DNA of 33,519 nt, taken from Gammaproteobacteria bacterium 42_54_T18. GTDB lineage: Bacteria > Pseudomonadota > Gammaproteobacteria > Pseudomonadales > Ketobacteraceae. The notes beneath the pieces are model-generated. The model did no database searches and was not told where the DNA came from. It saw only the letters and a list, made by a program, of their open reading frames with translations. The first letter of the stretch is position 1. Each line of letters begins with the position of its first letter. Location: assembly GCA_002163245.1 (NCBI GenBank), contig MAAL01000088.1, positions 1 through 33,519 of the forward strand. The letters run 5' to 3'. Positions 7,765 to 15,432 of this stretch are shown here, piece after piece. A program made the position numbers and the translations under genes.

Positions 7765-8564
7765 TGCACTCCTTCGATACGAATACTGTATTGGTTTCTC
7801 AGCGCCTCTATTTTTTTAGTGTTAGCCTTCTTTTGTTCTTCTTTTATCCACCCATTCTTCACATATTTTTTAACGTTAAGGTATGGTGAAATAGAACCTT
7901 TATGAACGGATATGACGCGTATAAAATGCTGACCATAAGGGCTGATAAGCGGACCATACCATTCCCCCTTATTGGCGCCAGAAATTGCCTCGGAAACATT
8001 TTTACCAAAACGAGCCATTATTTCTTCAAGCGACTCTCCCTCGACCCGATTTGGAAACCGTGCGTGTTTATTTCCCAATTTAACTGAGGGAAAGTCTTCG
8101 TTGAGTTTTTCTAATACATTGTTGAATGGAGGGTTCTCTAAATCGAAAAATACCTGCTCGATGTTAATGGTGTCCTGCTGTGCAAATTTACCCAAATTAG
8201 CTGAATAATACCGGCGTAACTCCTCTTCTGTGGGTTCTCGCTGATCTGTTGAAAGTATATATCGCATTTTTCTTAACAAACGTGTACGAATAATTTGATC
8301 TTTATCAAGCCCTAACCGATAAGCCTCTTTAAGTAGGATCTCTTCATCGACAAATTCATCAATAGCTAATACTTGCTCTTCTACCGATAACTTCGAGCCT
8401 CTAAGATTGTGCTGCTGTTCAAGAACAGCAGCACGAGTAGCTTCTGAAACGATGAGTTCAGGCTTATCATTACTATTTAATTGGTGGTCGGCTAAAAAAA
8501 GCAAACCTCCCAAAACCAGAAAAACAAATAGTGGTTCGGAAATAAGAGAGCTGAGAAGTTTCAT
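7761..8564 (-). CDS. membrane-anchored parvulin-type peptidyl-prolyl isomerase
   Basis: The 267-residue protein has one N-terminal membrane anchor (about 9-25, PLFVFLVLGGLLFLA) and then a SurA/PpiD-like layout. A helical chaperone region at about 40-130 includes VDEEILLKEAYRLGLDKD and REPTEEELRRYY. A PpiC/Rotamase_2 domain covers about 130-235, with the typical ending GEWYGPLISPYGQHFIRV. It should face the periplasm and assist folding of exported proteins. HupE/UreJ proteins of this long type are, to my knowledge, often encoded beside such an isomerase, so it may be a dedicated foldase for the next gene product. It starts 12 bases after the GH16 fusion gene and overlaps HupE/UreJ by four bases. 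Confidence 0.9.
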   Translation of the reverse strand: MKLLSSLISEPLFVFLVLGGLLFLADHQLNSNDKPELIVSEATRAAVLEQQHNLRGSKLSVEEQVLAIDEFVDEEILLKEAYRLGLDKDQIIRTRLLRKMRYILSTDQREPTEEELRRYYSANLGKFAQQDTINIEQVFFDLENPPFNNVLEKLNEDFPSVKLGNKHARFPNRVEGESLEEIMARFGKNVSEAISGANKGEWYGPLISPYGQHFIRVISVHKGSISPYLNVKKYVKNGWIKEEQKKANTKKIEALRNQYSIRIEGVQ

Positions 8565-8576
8565 TGCCGGATCACA

Positions 8577-11393
8577 TTACGGGTTAGCTTGTATTAGACT
8601 AAAAGAACCCTGAGAACTTTCATCCTCTTCAAACTGTTGAGTCACCGGTGAATAGGTATAATAATCTACTCTATTATCTAGTGGTTTAAACACATAATAC
8701 CGTAGCAACATTACCTCTTGAGCATCACACTGATAGTCCACGATAAAATTATTAGATACGCCACCTCGAGGCCCGTTGGTTGTATAATGCGCCTCTCGTT
8801 GGCAAACATGGCCCGCATTTGACATTACGATGTTATCGTACTGATAGAGCAAGTTGTTTTTAATATGGTCAGTGGCCCATGTATCATGTGTGACAAGGAT
8901 CACCTTTCTATCAGGATTAGCGGCTAATATACCTTTTGCCCAATTTATCCCCGCCGGTCGGTATTCGGAATATTGATCATAGGTTTCAACTTGCAAAAAC
9001 ATATATTTTTCATTACCAATGGTCATCAAGCCATAGTTATTTTCAATCCCCCCAAAATCACCACCCCACCACGACTCATTTGAAAAGCTCCATACAGGGA
9101 AGTATTGATTCATAGTCCACGGATCATCATGGTTTCCTGTAATTGGCATAAAAGGTACTTGTCCATAGAGTTTATCCCAGGCAGATGTTGAATTGTCCCA
9201 TTCCCATCCGTTATTCCAACTTTCAACTATGTCCCCTAATCCCTGAACAAACTTAATATTTAGATCACCTTTGGTCCGTACGATCCAATCAAATGCCGCC
9301 CTCATATGCGATATCGGTGCATTACTTCTATTTTGGGAGTAGTGTTGTGTATCCGGTATCACAACGAGCGTCCACTCCCCTCTTTCTTTGTTGACGGTAT
9401 TAGGCGCTCCGGAATAATCATCGGCGTCGCCAATATTAATGTAATTCAAATTCACTTCGGCATCGTTAAAATACACTTCAAGTACATGCTCCCCTTCAGG
9501 CAAGCTAACCGTCGTCGTCGTATCTCTCCAGTTTTGCCAACCACCCGAATTAGGAACTATCAACGCTCCACCCAATGAATTTCCATTCAGCTTAAGCTGA
9601 ATGGAAAGCCCACTTTTTGTGGTTGCAACCCTTGCCTTTATTCGGTATTCGCCAGCATCTGAGACAGCAATTTTATAACGAAGATATTCCCCCGCGGCTG
9701 TCCATCCTACACTATACCCACCACCTACGTCCGTTGTGCTCTCAATATCAACATCCTCTTGTCGATATTCACCACCAGTATTTCCAGTCGTTAGATCTCT
9801 ATATGAATCATAGTTTTCAGCTTCGATTTTTGCAGGAACTAAAACTCCATCTAGTTCTCCACCATTATTATCCACACCGCCGTTGTCATCTAGCTTATAT
9901 GCTCGAACATAATCTACAGCCATGGTTTGAGGGAACAAGGTATTATCATTTGGACTTCCCGGCCAATTACCCCCGACAGCCACATTAAGAATAATATGGA
10001 AACGTTGGTTAAATGGTGCTGGATATTCACCTACATCAGACCACCAGTTATTTTGAGTTTGATATAGAACCCCATCAACATACCAACGAATCTCAGTAGG
10101 TTCCCACTCTATACTGTAAACGTGAAAGTTATCGGTAACACTTGTATCAGGTGTATAACTTTTACCGCTACTGGTGTTGTTTGGCCATTCCCCACCGTAA
10201 TGGAGCGTACCGTGGATATTGTTCTCGCCATTACTCTCTAAATTAACGGCTTCTAAAATATCAATTTCTCCACTAGCAGCCCAGCCACCATAAACCCAAT
10301 CCGTTGGAAGCATCCAGATGGCAGGCCATAACCCCTGACCAGCTGGAAGCTTTGCTTTAACTTCTATTTTTCCGTACAGAAAATCCCCTTTGTTGGGTGT
10401 GCTAAGGCGTGCAGACGTATAGTCTCTGGTTTTACCACCACTAGAATAACGTTCGCGCAACGCTTTTATGATGAGCTTGCCATCCTCAATATAGGAGTTC
10501 TCAGAGCGCTCGGTATAATATTGTAATTCATTGTTACCTCCACCATTTGCATCAACTGCATGCTCCCACTTTGTTGCGTCGATACTGCTTCCGTTAAATT
10601 CATCCTGCCAAACTAACGTCCAGCCTGATTGAGAGTTATCTACTGCAGTGATATCAATATAATTTACATTTAGTTCTTCGCTATCAAAATAGACATCTAG
10701 TTCATGCTCTCCAGACGGTAAGGTTAACGTAGCAGAAACGTCTACCCAGTTTTGCCAACTGCCGGTATTGGGGACATTAATACTGCTTCCTATGAAGCTG
10801 CCGTTAAGTCTAAAACGGAAAGAACGACTATTCTTAATAGTAGAAACCCGTGACCGCAGGAGATATTCGCCAGATTCTGGAACCGATATCGTATAGCGCA
10901 AATATTCCCCCGGAGAAACCCAACCGACACTATACCCACCTCCAATATCCGTGGTGGCCTCAATATCGACATCCTCCTGACGATATGTTCCACCTGTATT
11001 TCCTGGGGTGGTATCATAAAAAGAGACGTAATCTTCTGCTTCAATTTTGGCAGGCAACAAAATGGCGCTGCTATTGTCGACAGGAGGTAATATCACATAG
11101 TTCGCCGAGAATATCGCGCCAGGTTGTGTATCTATATAAGGCAGCGCTTTAATTGTGGCATCTGCTGATACCTCTACTGGGCCAAAATAAAGTTGACTTG
11201 AATCTGTTGGGCTGGATCCATCAGTTGTGTAGTAAATAGCCGTCGCCGTACTATGAGAGATCACCACCTGCTGAGTCTTATGATAGGTTCCTGCAGCAGG
11301 AGAAAAACTTCCGGATCCGCCGCAACCTACAAGAATAAAAAGGGAAAAGACAGCAATGATAACGGAGCGGTATTTGAGGGGGTTAAGGGGCAT
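8577..11393 (-). CDS. lipoprotein: CHB-HEX-like, CBM6, GH16 beta-glucanase, CBM6, metallophosphoesterase
   Basis: The protein is 938 residues from ATG 11393, which has GGAGG five bases upstream; an in-frame ATG at 11435 lacks this. The lipobox is LVGC with Cys24. Modules in order: chitobiase C-terminal-like fold at about 29-100 (TYHKTQQVVI, IYYTTDGSSPT); CBM6 at 113-249; GH16 at 257-500 with GEIDILE giving the catalytic Glu376/Asp378/Glu381; a second CBM6 at 517-655; and a calcineurin-like phosphoesterase at 672 to about 925. The phosphoesterase motifs are PDTQ (Asp681), LGDIVE (Asp721), GNHD (754-756), THD (His836) and GHVC (His862, with Cys where the second His usually sits). GH16 enzymes of this type cleave beta-1,3-(1,4)-glucans such as laminarin. 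A GH16-phosphoesterase fusion is unusual and the phosphoesterase substrate is unknown. It leads an operon with the parvulin and HupE/UreJ genes. Confidence 0.93.
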   Translation of the reverse strand: MPLNPLKYRSVIIAVFSLFILVGCGGSGSFSPAAGTYHKTQQVVISHSTATAIYYTTDGSSPTDSSQLYFGPVEVSADATIKALPYIDTQPGAIFSANYVILPPVDNSSAILLPAKIEAEDYVSFYDTTPGNTGGTYRQEDVDIEATTDIGGGYSVGWVSPGEYLRYTISVPESGEYLLRSRVSTIKNSRSFRFRLNGSFIGSSINVPNTGSWQNWVDVSATLTLPSGEHELDVYFDSEELNVNYIDITAVDNSQSGWTLVWQDEFNGSSIDATKWEHAVDANGGGNNELQYYTERSENSYIEDGKLIIKALRERYSSGGKTRDYTSARLSTPNKGDFLYGKIEVKAKLPAGQGLWPAIWMLPTDWVYGGWAASGEIDILEAVNLESNGENNIHGTLHYGGEWPNNTSSGKSYTPDTSVTDNFHVYSIEWEPTEIRWYVDGVLYQTQNNWWSDVGEYPAPFNQRFHIILNVAVGGNWPGSPNDNTLFPQTMAVDYVRAYKLDDNGGVDNNGGELDGVLVPAKIEAENYDSYRDLTTGNTGGEYRQEDVDIESTTDVGGGYSVGWTAAGEYLRYKIAVSDAGEYRIKARVATTKSGLSIQLKLNGNSLGGALIVPNSGGWQNWRDTTTTVSLPEGEHVLEVYFNDAEVNLNYINIGDADDYSGAPNTVNKERGEWTLVVIPDTQHYSQNRSNAPISHMRAAFDWIVRTKGDLNIKFVQGLGDIVESWNNGWEWDNSTSAWDKLYGQVPFMPITGNHDDPWTMNQYFPVWSFSNESWWGGDFGGIENNYGLMTIGNEKYMFLQVETYDQYSEYRPAGINWAKGILAANPDRKVILVTHDTWATDHIKNNLLYQYDNIVMSNAGHVCQREAHYTTNGPRGGVSNNFIVDYQCDAQEVMLLRYYVFKPLDNRVDYYTYSPVTQQFEEDESSQGSFSLIQANP
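9429..9845 (-). repeat. second CBM6 copy (internal duplication)
   Basis: This segment encodes residues 517-655 of the GH16 fusion protein. It shares long matches with the first copy, including AKIEAE, GNTGG-x-YRQEDVDIE and GGGYSVGW. The two modules flank the GH16 domain and probably arose by duplication inside the gene. Confidence 0.85.
10647..11057 (-). repeat. first CBM6 copy (internal duplication)
   Basis: This segment encodes residues 113-249 of the GH16 fusion protein. CBM6 landmarks are the AKIEAEDY start, the PGEYLRYTISV strand and the closing NVNYIDI. It is close enough to the second copy that the duplication looks fairly recent. Confidence 0.85.
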
Positions 11394-11465
11394 GTAGCCT
11401 CCAAAGGCAATGTTATTATTATTTTGATAGCACACCTATTATGAATATCTTTATTCTTGAGTGCA

Positions 11466-11477
11466 TGTCACCTGACA
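11466..11477. promoter_or_regulatory. inverted repeat upstream of the GH16 operon, candidate AraC site
   Basis: TGTCA-CC-TGACA lies about 73 bases upstream of the GH16 fusion start. The nine-base core CACCTGACA recurs in inverted orientation at 12593-12601, about 33 bases upstream of the neighbouring AraC gene. A site shared by both promoters would suit a local activator controlling itself and the operon. It is short, so chance is possible. Confidence 0.3.
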
Positions 11478-11546
11478 CCCATAATTGTCATTTGGCGCCA
11501 CAATGCTTTGGATATTGAAAAAATAGAAACATTAATGAGGATAGTT

Positions 11547-12560
11547 CTAGGCTTGTGAACAAATATTTTTACTAAATTGCTGTCGGTATTGATTGGGGGA
11601 GCAGTTGTACCATCGTTTAAAAGCTCTCGTGAAGTTCCCCGAATCGGAAAAACCAAGGTTATGTGCAATTTGAGTAATACTTAGAGGTGTTGTCTCAATA
11701 TAATTCTGAGCTTCACCCCGCCGAATTTCGTCTAACAAATGCTTAAAACTCGTGTTCTCATTTTGCAATGAGCGCTGCAAAGTGCGAACACTTATTTCTA
11801 AACCCGCTGCAACCTGATCAATAGATACACAGTTACGTTCTAGATTTTTTCTAACGTAAACTTCCACGGTTAAAAGGAACGGAGTGGGGTCAAGTTCTCG
11901 CAGACGTTCTATGCATTTATTTTCGTTATACGTCAAAATCTCTGGATGTGCATGCATTGATGGCAAAGCTAAACAATCACTACACAGGTGTATGGCAAAC
12001 TGTTCTGAATCCCAATTAATGGGCACTTTAAAATAACGTTCATACTGCATTGTGTTTTTTGGTTTTGGCTTGGCTAAATCCATTTTCCGAATGGCATTTT
12101 TTTGGGGCTGCACAAATCGAAACGTTCTAATCGCAGTCGACATTATTGCGTCAGAAACCATCGATGGTAGTACTAATTCGTCGTGAAGTTTAAATCCGAA
12201 GATAGCATTCTCGACACCCTCATTGAAATAGCAATTATACGCATTAGTAATGGTTGCGTTGTACTTAACCATAAGACGCAATCCATCTCTTAAATTCTCA
12301 GCAGCAAGCATTGCTAACGAAAGCGAATAAAAACTATTGGGGACTATCCCTCTTCTGGACTCTAGGCCAGCTGATGATCCATATAAGCTTTCAGCCGCCT
12401 CAAAGAGCGTAAAAACATCTTTTTTACTGCAGTACTGCTCAGAAAAGATAGTTGGGGAAATATCAGCAGCCTTTAAAATATTCGACTGATCCCAACCCCT
12501 TAGCTCAAACCCTTTTACGCAAGACGCTAGCCAGCTAGTTAGCACATAAACATCGCCCAT
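11547..12560 (-). CDS. AraC-family transcriptional regulator (OruR/ArgR-like)
   Basis: The 337-residue protein has an N-terminal Arabinose_bd-type sensor domain (about 15-205; MLAAENLRDGLRLMVKY is typical of the OruR-like group). Its C-terminal double helix-turn-helix spans about 235-330. The first HTH is near SIDQVAAGLEISVRTLQRSL, and the second is marked by IAHNLGFSDSGNFTRAFKRW and the closing PNQYR. A GAGGG site precedes the ATG. It lies directly upstream of the GH16 operon in the same direction with a 153-base gap, so it is the best candidate for that operon's activator. The ligand is unknown. The family call is firm; the target is inference. Confidence 0.92.
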   Translation of the reverse strand: MGDVYVLTSWLASCVKGFELRGWDQSNILKAADISPTIFSEQYCSKKDVFTLFEAAESLYGSSAGLESRRGIVPNSFYSLSLAMLAAENLRDGLRLMVKYNATITNAYNCYFNEGVENAIFGFKLHDELVLPSMVSDAIMSTAIRTFRFVQPQKNAIRKMDLAKPKPKNTMQYERYFKVPINWDSEQFAIHLCSDCLALPSMHAHPEILTYNENKCIERLRELDPTPFLLTVEVYVRKNLERNCVSIDQVAAGLEISVRTLQRSLQNENTSFKHLLDEIRRGEAQNYIETTPLSITQIAHNLGFSDSGNFTRAFKRWYNCSPNQYRQQFSKNICSQA

Positions 12561-12779
12561 TATTTTAACCCTCAGATATTTGCAGTAACAGATGTCAGGT
12601 GGCTAAGCCTTTTACCTTTATACACCATACTTCGAGCCTAAACATATAGACCATTGTGCTCTATTTTTAAGTACTAAAGAGTTAATGTAACGCGAGGTTA
12701 TGCTGTGTAACCGTACTGTATATGAATTAACAGCAACATGTTTTCTAGGATGCATCACGACATTTCTGCAATGATAAAA

Positions 12780-13640
12780 TCAATAAAGCAACGCACCTTT
12801 TTTTGGTAAATAACGTCGATGAGGGTATATCGCAAACAAACCGAATTCCAGTGTACTATAGCCTGGTAAAACCTCTTGAAGCAGTCCTTGCTCAAGCTCT
12901 TCTTCCACAATAAAACGTGGAATCATTCCGATGCCCCCATGAGACATGGTGATGGCCTTCACCGCTCTTGGGCTATTTACTGCGACACGTGAGGTAACGT
13001 CAATAGATTCCGTTTGACCATTTGGTGACACTATGGGCCACTGTTTGCCTATACGAAAATTACTATCAATAACGCAATGATGGTCACCAATTTGTTGCGC
13101 ATTTTTCGGTGCTCCAAAACGTTTTAAATACTCTGGGGATGCACACAAAATCAAAGGTAACGTCTTGATATGTCGAGCAATTAGATTTGAATCATCAACG
13201 CCTCCAATCCGAATAACCACATCAATGCCCTCTTCCAACATATCAATCATGCGATCTGTGAGCTGAAGGTTAACGCTTAAATCAGGATAGATTTCTAGGA
13301 AACGTGGGATTAGTGGGGACAGCGTCATTTCTCCAAAGGTTTGCGGCACACTAACACGTAGCAATCCTTTAGGGGCAGACTGAACCTCTGAGACGTTATC
13401 GACTAATGCTTCAACTTCTTCCAGTAATGGCACTACTTGCTCGTAATATCGCTGCCCTGCTTCGGTAAGGACAACGCGACGTGTCGAACGATTAAATAAG
13501 CGCACTCCAAGCTGACGTTCTACCTCGCCAACGTATTTACTGACTAATGCTTTAGACATGCCTAAACGTTCACAAGCCGCTGTAAAGGATCCTGCTTCAA
13601 CGACCGCAACAACCGTCTTCATTCCATCTAATGTATCCAT
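12780..13640 (-). CDS. LysR-family regulator with a frameshifted C-terminus
   Basis: The 286-residue product has a standard LysR winged helix (residues 1-60, SFTAACERLGMSKALVSKYVGEVE) and substrate-binding domain (about 90-280). It resembles the CrgA/DmlR-type group. The frame ends HRRYLPKKGALLY-stop, whereas family members usually continue into a last helix. Dropping one base in the A7GG tract (12796-12804 on the plus strand) gives PKK-VRCFIDFIIAEMS with a stop at 12755, a typical LysR ending. So either a one-base insertion replaces the last 13 residues with five others, or the base call is wrong. The DNA-binding half is unaffected. The gene is divergent from the glutaredoxin/GST genes, its likely targets. 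Confidence 0.88.
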   Translation of the reverse strand: MDTLDGMKTVVAVVEAGSFTAACERLGMSKALVSKYVGEVERQLGVRLFNRSTRRVVLTEAGQRYYEQVVPLLEEVEALVDNVSEVQSAPKGLLRVSVPQTFGEMTLSPLIPRFLEIYPDLSVNLQLTDRMIDMLEEGIDVVIRIGGVDDSNLIARHIKTLPLILCASPEYLKRFGAPKNAQQIGDHHCVIDSNFRIGKQWPIVSPNGQTESIDVTSRVAVNSPRAVKAITMSHGGIGMIPRFIVEEELEQGLLQEVLPGYSTLEFGLFAIYPHRRYLPKKGALLY

Positions 13641-13669
13641 ACGAATAACATAGCACTATGAGGGCCACA

Positions 13670-13750
13670 TTATCAACGCTATGTTGACAAAGATTCTACG
13701 CAAGCCCCGTTTATCAACAGTTCGTTTTCCAAGATACTTGTTTCATCAAC
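13670..13750. promoter_or_regulatory. cluster of TTATCAAC half-sites, candidate LysR operator
   Basis: The divergent LysR/glutaredoxin region holds TTATCAAC at 13670-13677, its near-perfect inverse GTTGACAA at 13683-13690, TTATCAAC again at 13711-13718 and TCATCAAC at 13743-13750. The same-orientation copies are 41 and 32 bases apart, close to four and three helical turns. LysR tetramers typically contact a recognition site and an activation site spaced in this way. Binding is inferred from pattern and position only. Confidence 0.42.
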
Positions 13751-13796
13751 GGCGCAAATACAAATAGCCATTGGTACTGATAAACGAGAAACCCAT

Positions 13797-14042
13797 ATGA
13801 GCATGATTGAAATATACACTCGCCCAGGATGCGGATATTGCTCCCACGCAAAGCGCTTGCTAACGAGTAAAGGCTTAACGTTTACAGAATACGATGTTTA
13901 CGAACAACCTGAACACCTAACCGGTATGCGCAAGCGAACGCTTGGCCGAAGCTACCCGCAGGTTTTTATTAACGGTTGTTCAGTAGGCGGCTTTGAAGAA
14001 CTGCTAGAGCTTGAGCAACACAATAAACTCCCCAAATTATGA
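13797..14042 (+). CDS. grxC: glutaredoxin 3 (GrxC-type)
   Basis: The 81-residue single-domain dithiol glutaredoxin has the active site CGYC (Cys12 and Cys15) instead of the commoner CPYC. SYPQVFING carries the cis-Pro and GCSVGGFEELLELE forms the glutathione-binding C-terminal motif. It reduces protein disulfides and mixed glutathione disulfides in the cytoplasm. Length is normal for GrxC. It is the first gene of a plus-strand run with the GST gene (49-base gap), divergent from a LysR regulator. This is probably an accessory rather than the housekeeping glutaredoxin, given its position in a GST/DJ-1 cluster; that is inference. Confidence 0.93.
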   Translation: MSMIEIYTRPGCGYCSHAKRLLTSKGLTFTEYDVYEQPEHLTGMRKRTLGRSYPQVFINGCSVGGFEELLELEQHNKLPKL

Positions 14043-14091
14043 AACGACAAAACGTAACTACACAACTTAAACACACACAGGAATAAATATT

Positions 14092-14715
14092 ATGTCATCA
14101 ATTACACTACACCGACACGCGCTATCTGGTCACTCACATCGGGTGGAAGTCTTTTTGTCCATTCTAGGATTAGAGGCCAACATTGTTGATGTTGATCTAG
14201 CAAATGGAGCTCATAAAGAAGCTACATTTTTATCAAAAAACAGTTTTGGGCAAGTTCCGGTACTTGACGATGGCGATGTTACTCTTTCTGATTCAAATGC
14301 GATCTTGGTTTATTTGGCATCCAAATACGATAACAACAATACCTGGCTCCCGAGTGACATTGTAGATGCGTCCAACGTTCAACGATTTCTTTCAGTTGCC
14401 GCAGGAAAAGTGGCATATGGACCAGCGTTAGCACGACTAGTGAATGTTTTTGGAGCCAATCTTGATAAAACAACGGCTATTGCAACGGCTCACGGAATTA
14501 TTTTCGAGTTAAACGGCCACCTAGAAGGACGTGACTGGCTAGTAACTGCTAAACCGACCATTGCAGATGTTGCAAACTATGCCTACATCGCACATGCACC
14601 AGAAGGTGACATTTCACTTGAAGCTTATCCAAATATTCGAGCATGGATTTCTCGATTTGAAAGTCTTACCGGCTTTGTACCCATGCAGTCTAGCGCCGCA
14701 GGATTAAATGCTTAA
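14092..14715 (+). CDS. glutathione S-transferase family protein
   Basis: The 207-residue protein has an N-terminal thioredoxin-like domain (about 3-80) with SGHSHRVEVFLSILGL after strand one, FGQVPVLDDGD carrying the cis-Pro, and LSDSNAILVYLASKY as the glutathione gamma-glutamyl-binding helix. The C-terminal domain is helical, with the TIADVANYAY motif (N-capping box) that is conserved in GSTs. It should conjugate or reduce electrophiles with glutathione in the cytoplasm. AGGAA precedes the ATG. Its place behind a glutaredoxin and ahead of a DJ-1-like gene fits thiol-based stress defence. The substrate cannot be read from the sequence. Confidence 0.93.
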   Translation: MSSITLHRHALSGHSHRVEVFLSILGLEANIVDVDLANGAHKEATFLSKNSFGQVPVLDDGDVTLSDSNAILVYLASKYDNNNTWLPSDIVDASNVQRFLSVAAGKVAYGPALARLVNVFGANLDKTTAIATAHGIIFELNGHLEGRDWLVTAKPTIADVANYAYIAHAPEGDISLEAYPNIRAWISRFESLTGFVPMQSSAAGLNA

Positions 14716-14734
14716 AACAAGTATTAACAAAAGC

Positions 14735-14768
14735 AGCTGACAATTACTGTGATTGGTAATTGTCAGCT
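14735..14768 (+). terminator. perfect 13-bp hairpin between the GST and DJ-1 genes
   Basis: AGCTGACAATTAC and GTAATTGTCAGCT form a perfect 13-pair stem around an eight-base loop. No T tract follows. The right arm ends three bases before the GAGGAG ribosome-binding site of the DJ-1 gene. It could be a weak terminator, an RNA-processing or stability element, or a protein-binding palindrome separating expression of the two genes. Confidence 0.5.
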
Positions 14769-14783
14769 TACGAGGAGAAAGTA

Positions 14784-15407
14784 ATGAAACGAGTGTTGAT
14801 GCTATTGGCAAATGGCGTGGAACCATTAGAAATGGCTGCTTTTACAGACGTTTTAGGGTGGGCTACATTACTTGGAAATGAATCGATAGAACTAGTAGAT
14901 ATGGCTTTGAGGCCACATATAAAATCCACCTTTGGGTTACAACTTAAACCGAACAATCTCATTGATGATGTCGATTTAGGTAATTTTGACGCGTTAGCTA
15001 TACCCGGTGGATTCGAACCCTCTGGATTTTATGATGAAGCGCTGGATGAAAAGTTTCTATCAGTAATTAGATATTTTTCAGAAGCAAATAAGATTGTCGC
15101 AAGTGTTTGTGTTGCTTCCATTGCTCTAGGTGCAGCAGGTATTCTTAAAAACAAAAAGGCAACGACTTACCACCAGATAGGTGGTAAACGAAAGCAGCAA
15201 CTGCTTGATACAGGTGCGGTCTTTATAGACAAGCCAATTGTTATAGATGGAACGATTATTACGTCAACTGGACCCGGAACAGCATTAGAGGTGGCGTTCG
15301 AATTACTTAAGCAACTTACGGATAAAGACAATGCGGATAGGTTGCGATTGCACATGCGAATGCCAACGCCTCGCTCTGAATGGTATCAGGCCCCTCAAGT
15401 AGGATAA
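14784..15407 (+). CDS. DJ-1/PfpI superfamily protein
   Basis: The protein is 207 residues from ATG 14784, behind GAGGAG at 14772-14777; an in-frame TTG 24 bases earlier lies inside the hairpin and is unlikely. The DJ-1/ThiJ fold is clear: MKRVLMLLANGVEPLE with the conserved acid near Glu16, IPGGFEPS, the nucleophile elbow ASVCVAS with Cys109, and GTIITSTGPGTALEVAFELL. Family members include chaperones, glyoxalase-like enzymes and cysteine-oxidation sensors. No transmembrane or HTH region is present, so it is a soluble stand-alone member. It sits downstream of the glutaredoxin and GST genes and convergent with a second LysR gene. Confidence 0.9.
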   Translation: MKRVLMLLANGVEPLEMAAFTDVLGWATLLGNESIELVDMALRPHIKSTFGLQLKPNNLIDDVDLGNFDALAIPGGFEPSGFYDEALDEKFLSVIRYFSEANKIVASVCVASIALGAAGILKNKKATTYHQIGGKRKQQLLDTGAVFIDKPIVIDGTIITSTGPGTALEVAFELLKQLTDKDNADRLRLHMRMPTPRSEWYQAPQVG

Positions 15408-15432
15408 TTCGTTAGAAGGGTTAGCTACTCAT

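Noticed and set aside
9617-9988. Open frame of 123 codons on the plus strand within the GH16 fusion gene
   Set aside because: The composition is odd (His, Leu, Gln and Tyr rich) and it mirrors the CBM6 and GH16 coding strand; it is an antisense shadow.
13684-13689. TTGACA as a -35 promoter element for the glutaredoxin gene
   Set aside because: No acceptable -10 hexamer occurs 16-19 bases downstream; the bases are better explained as part of the inverted TTATCAAC-like repeat.
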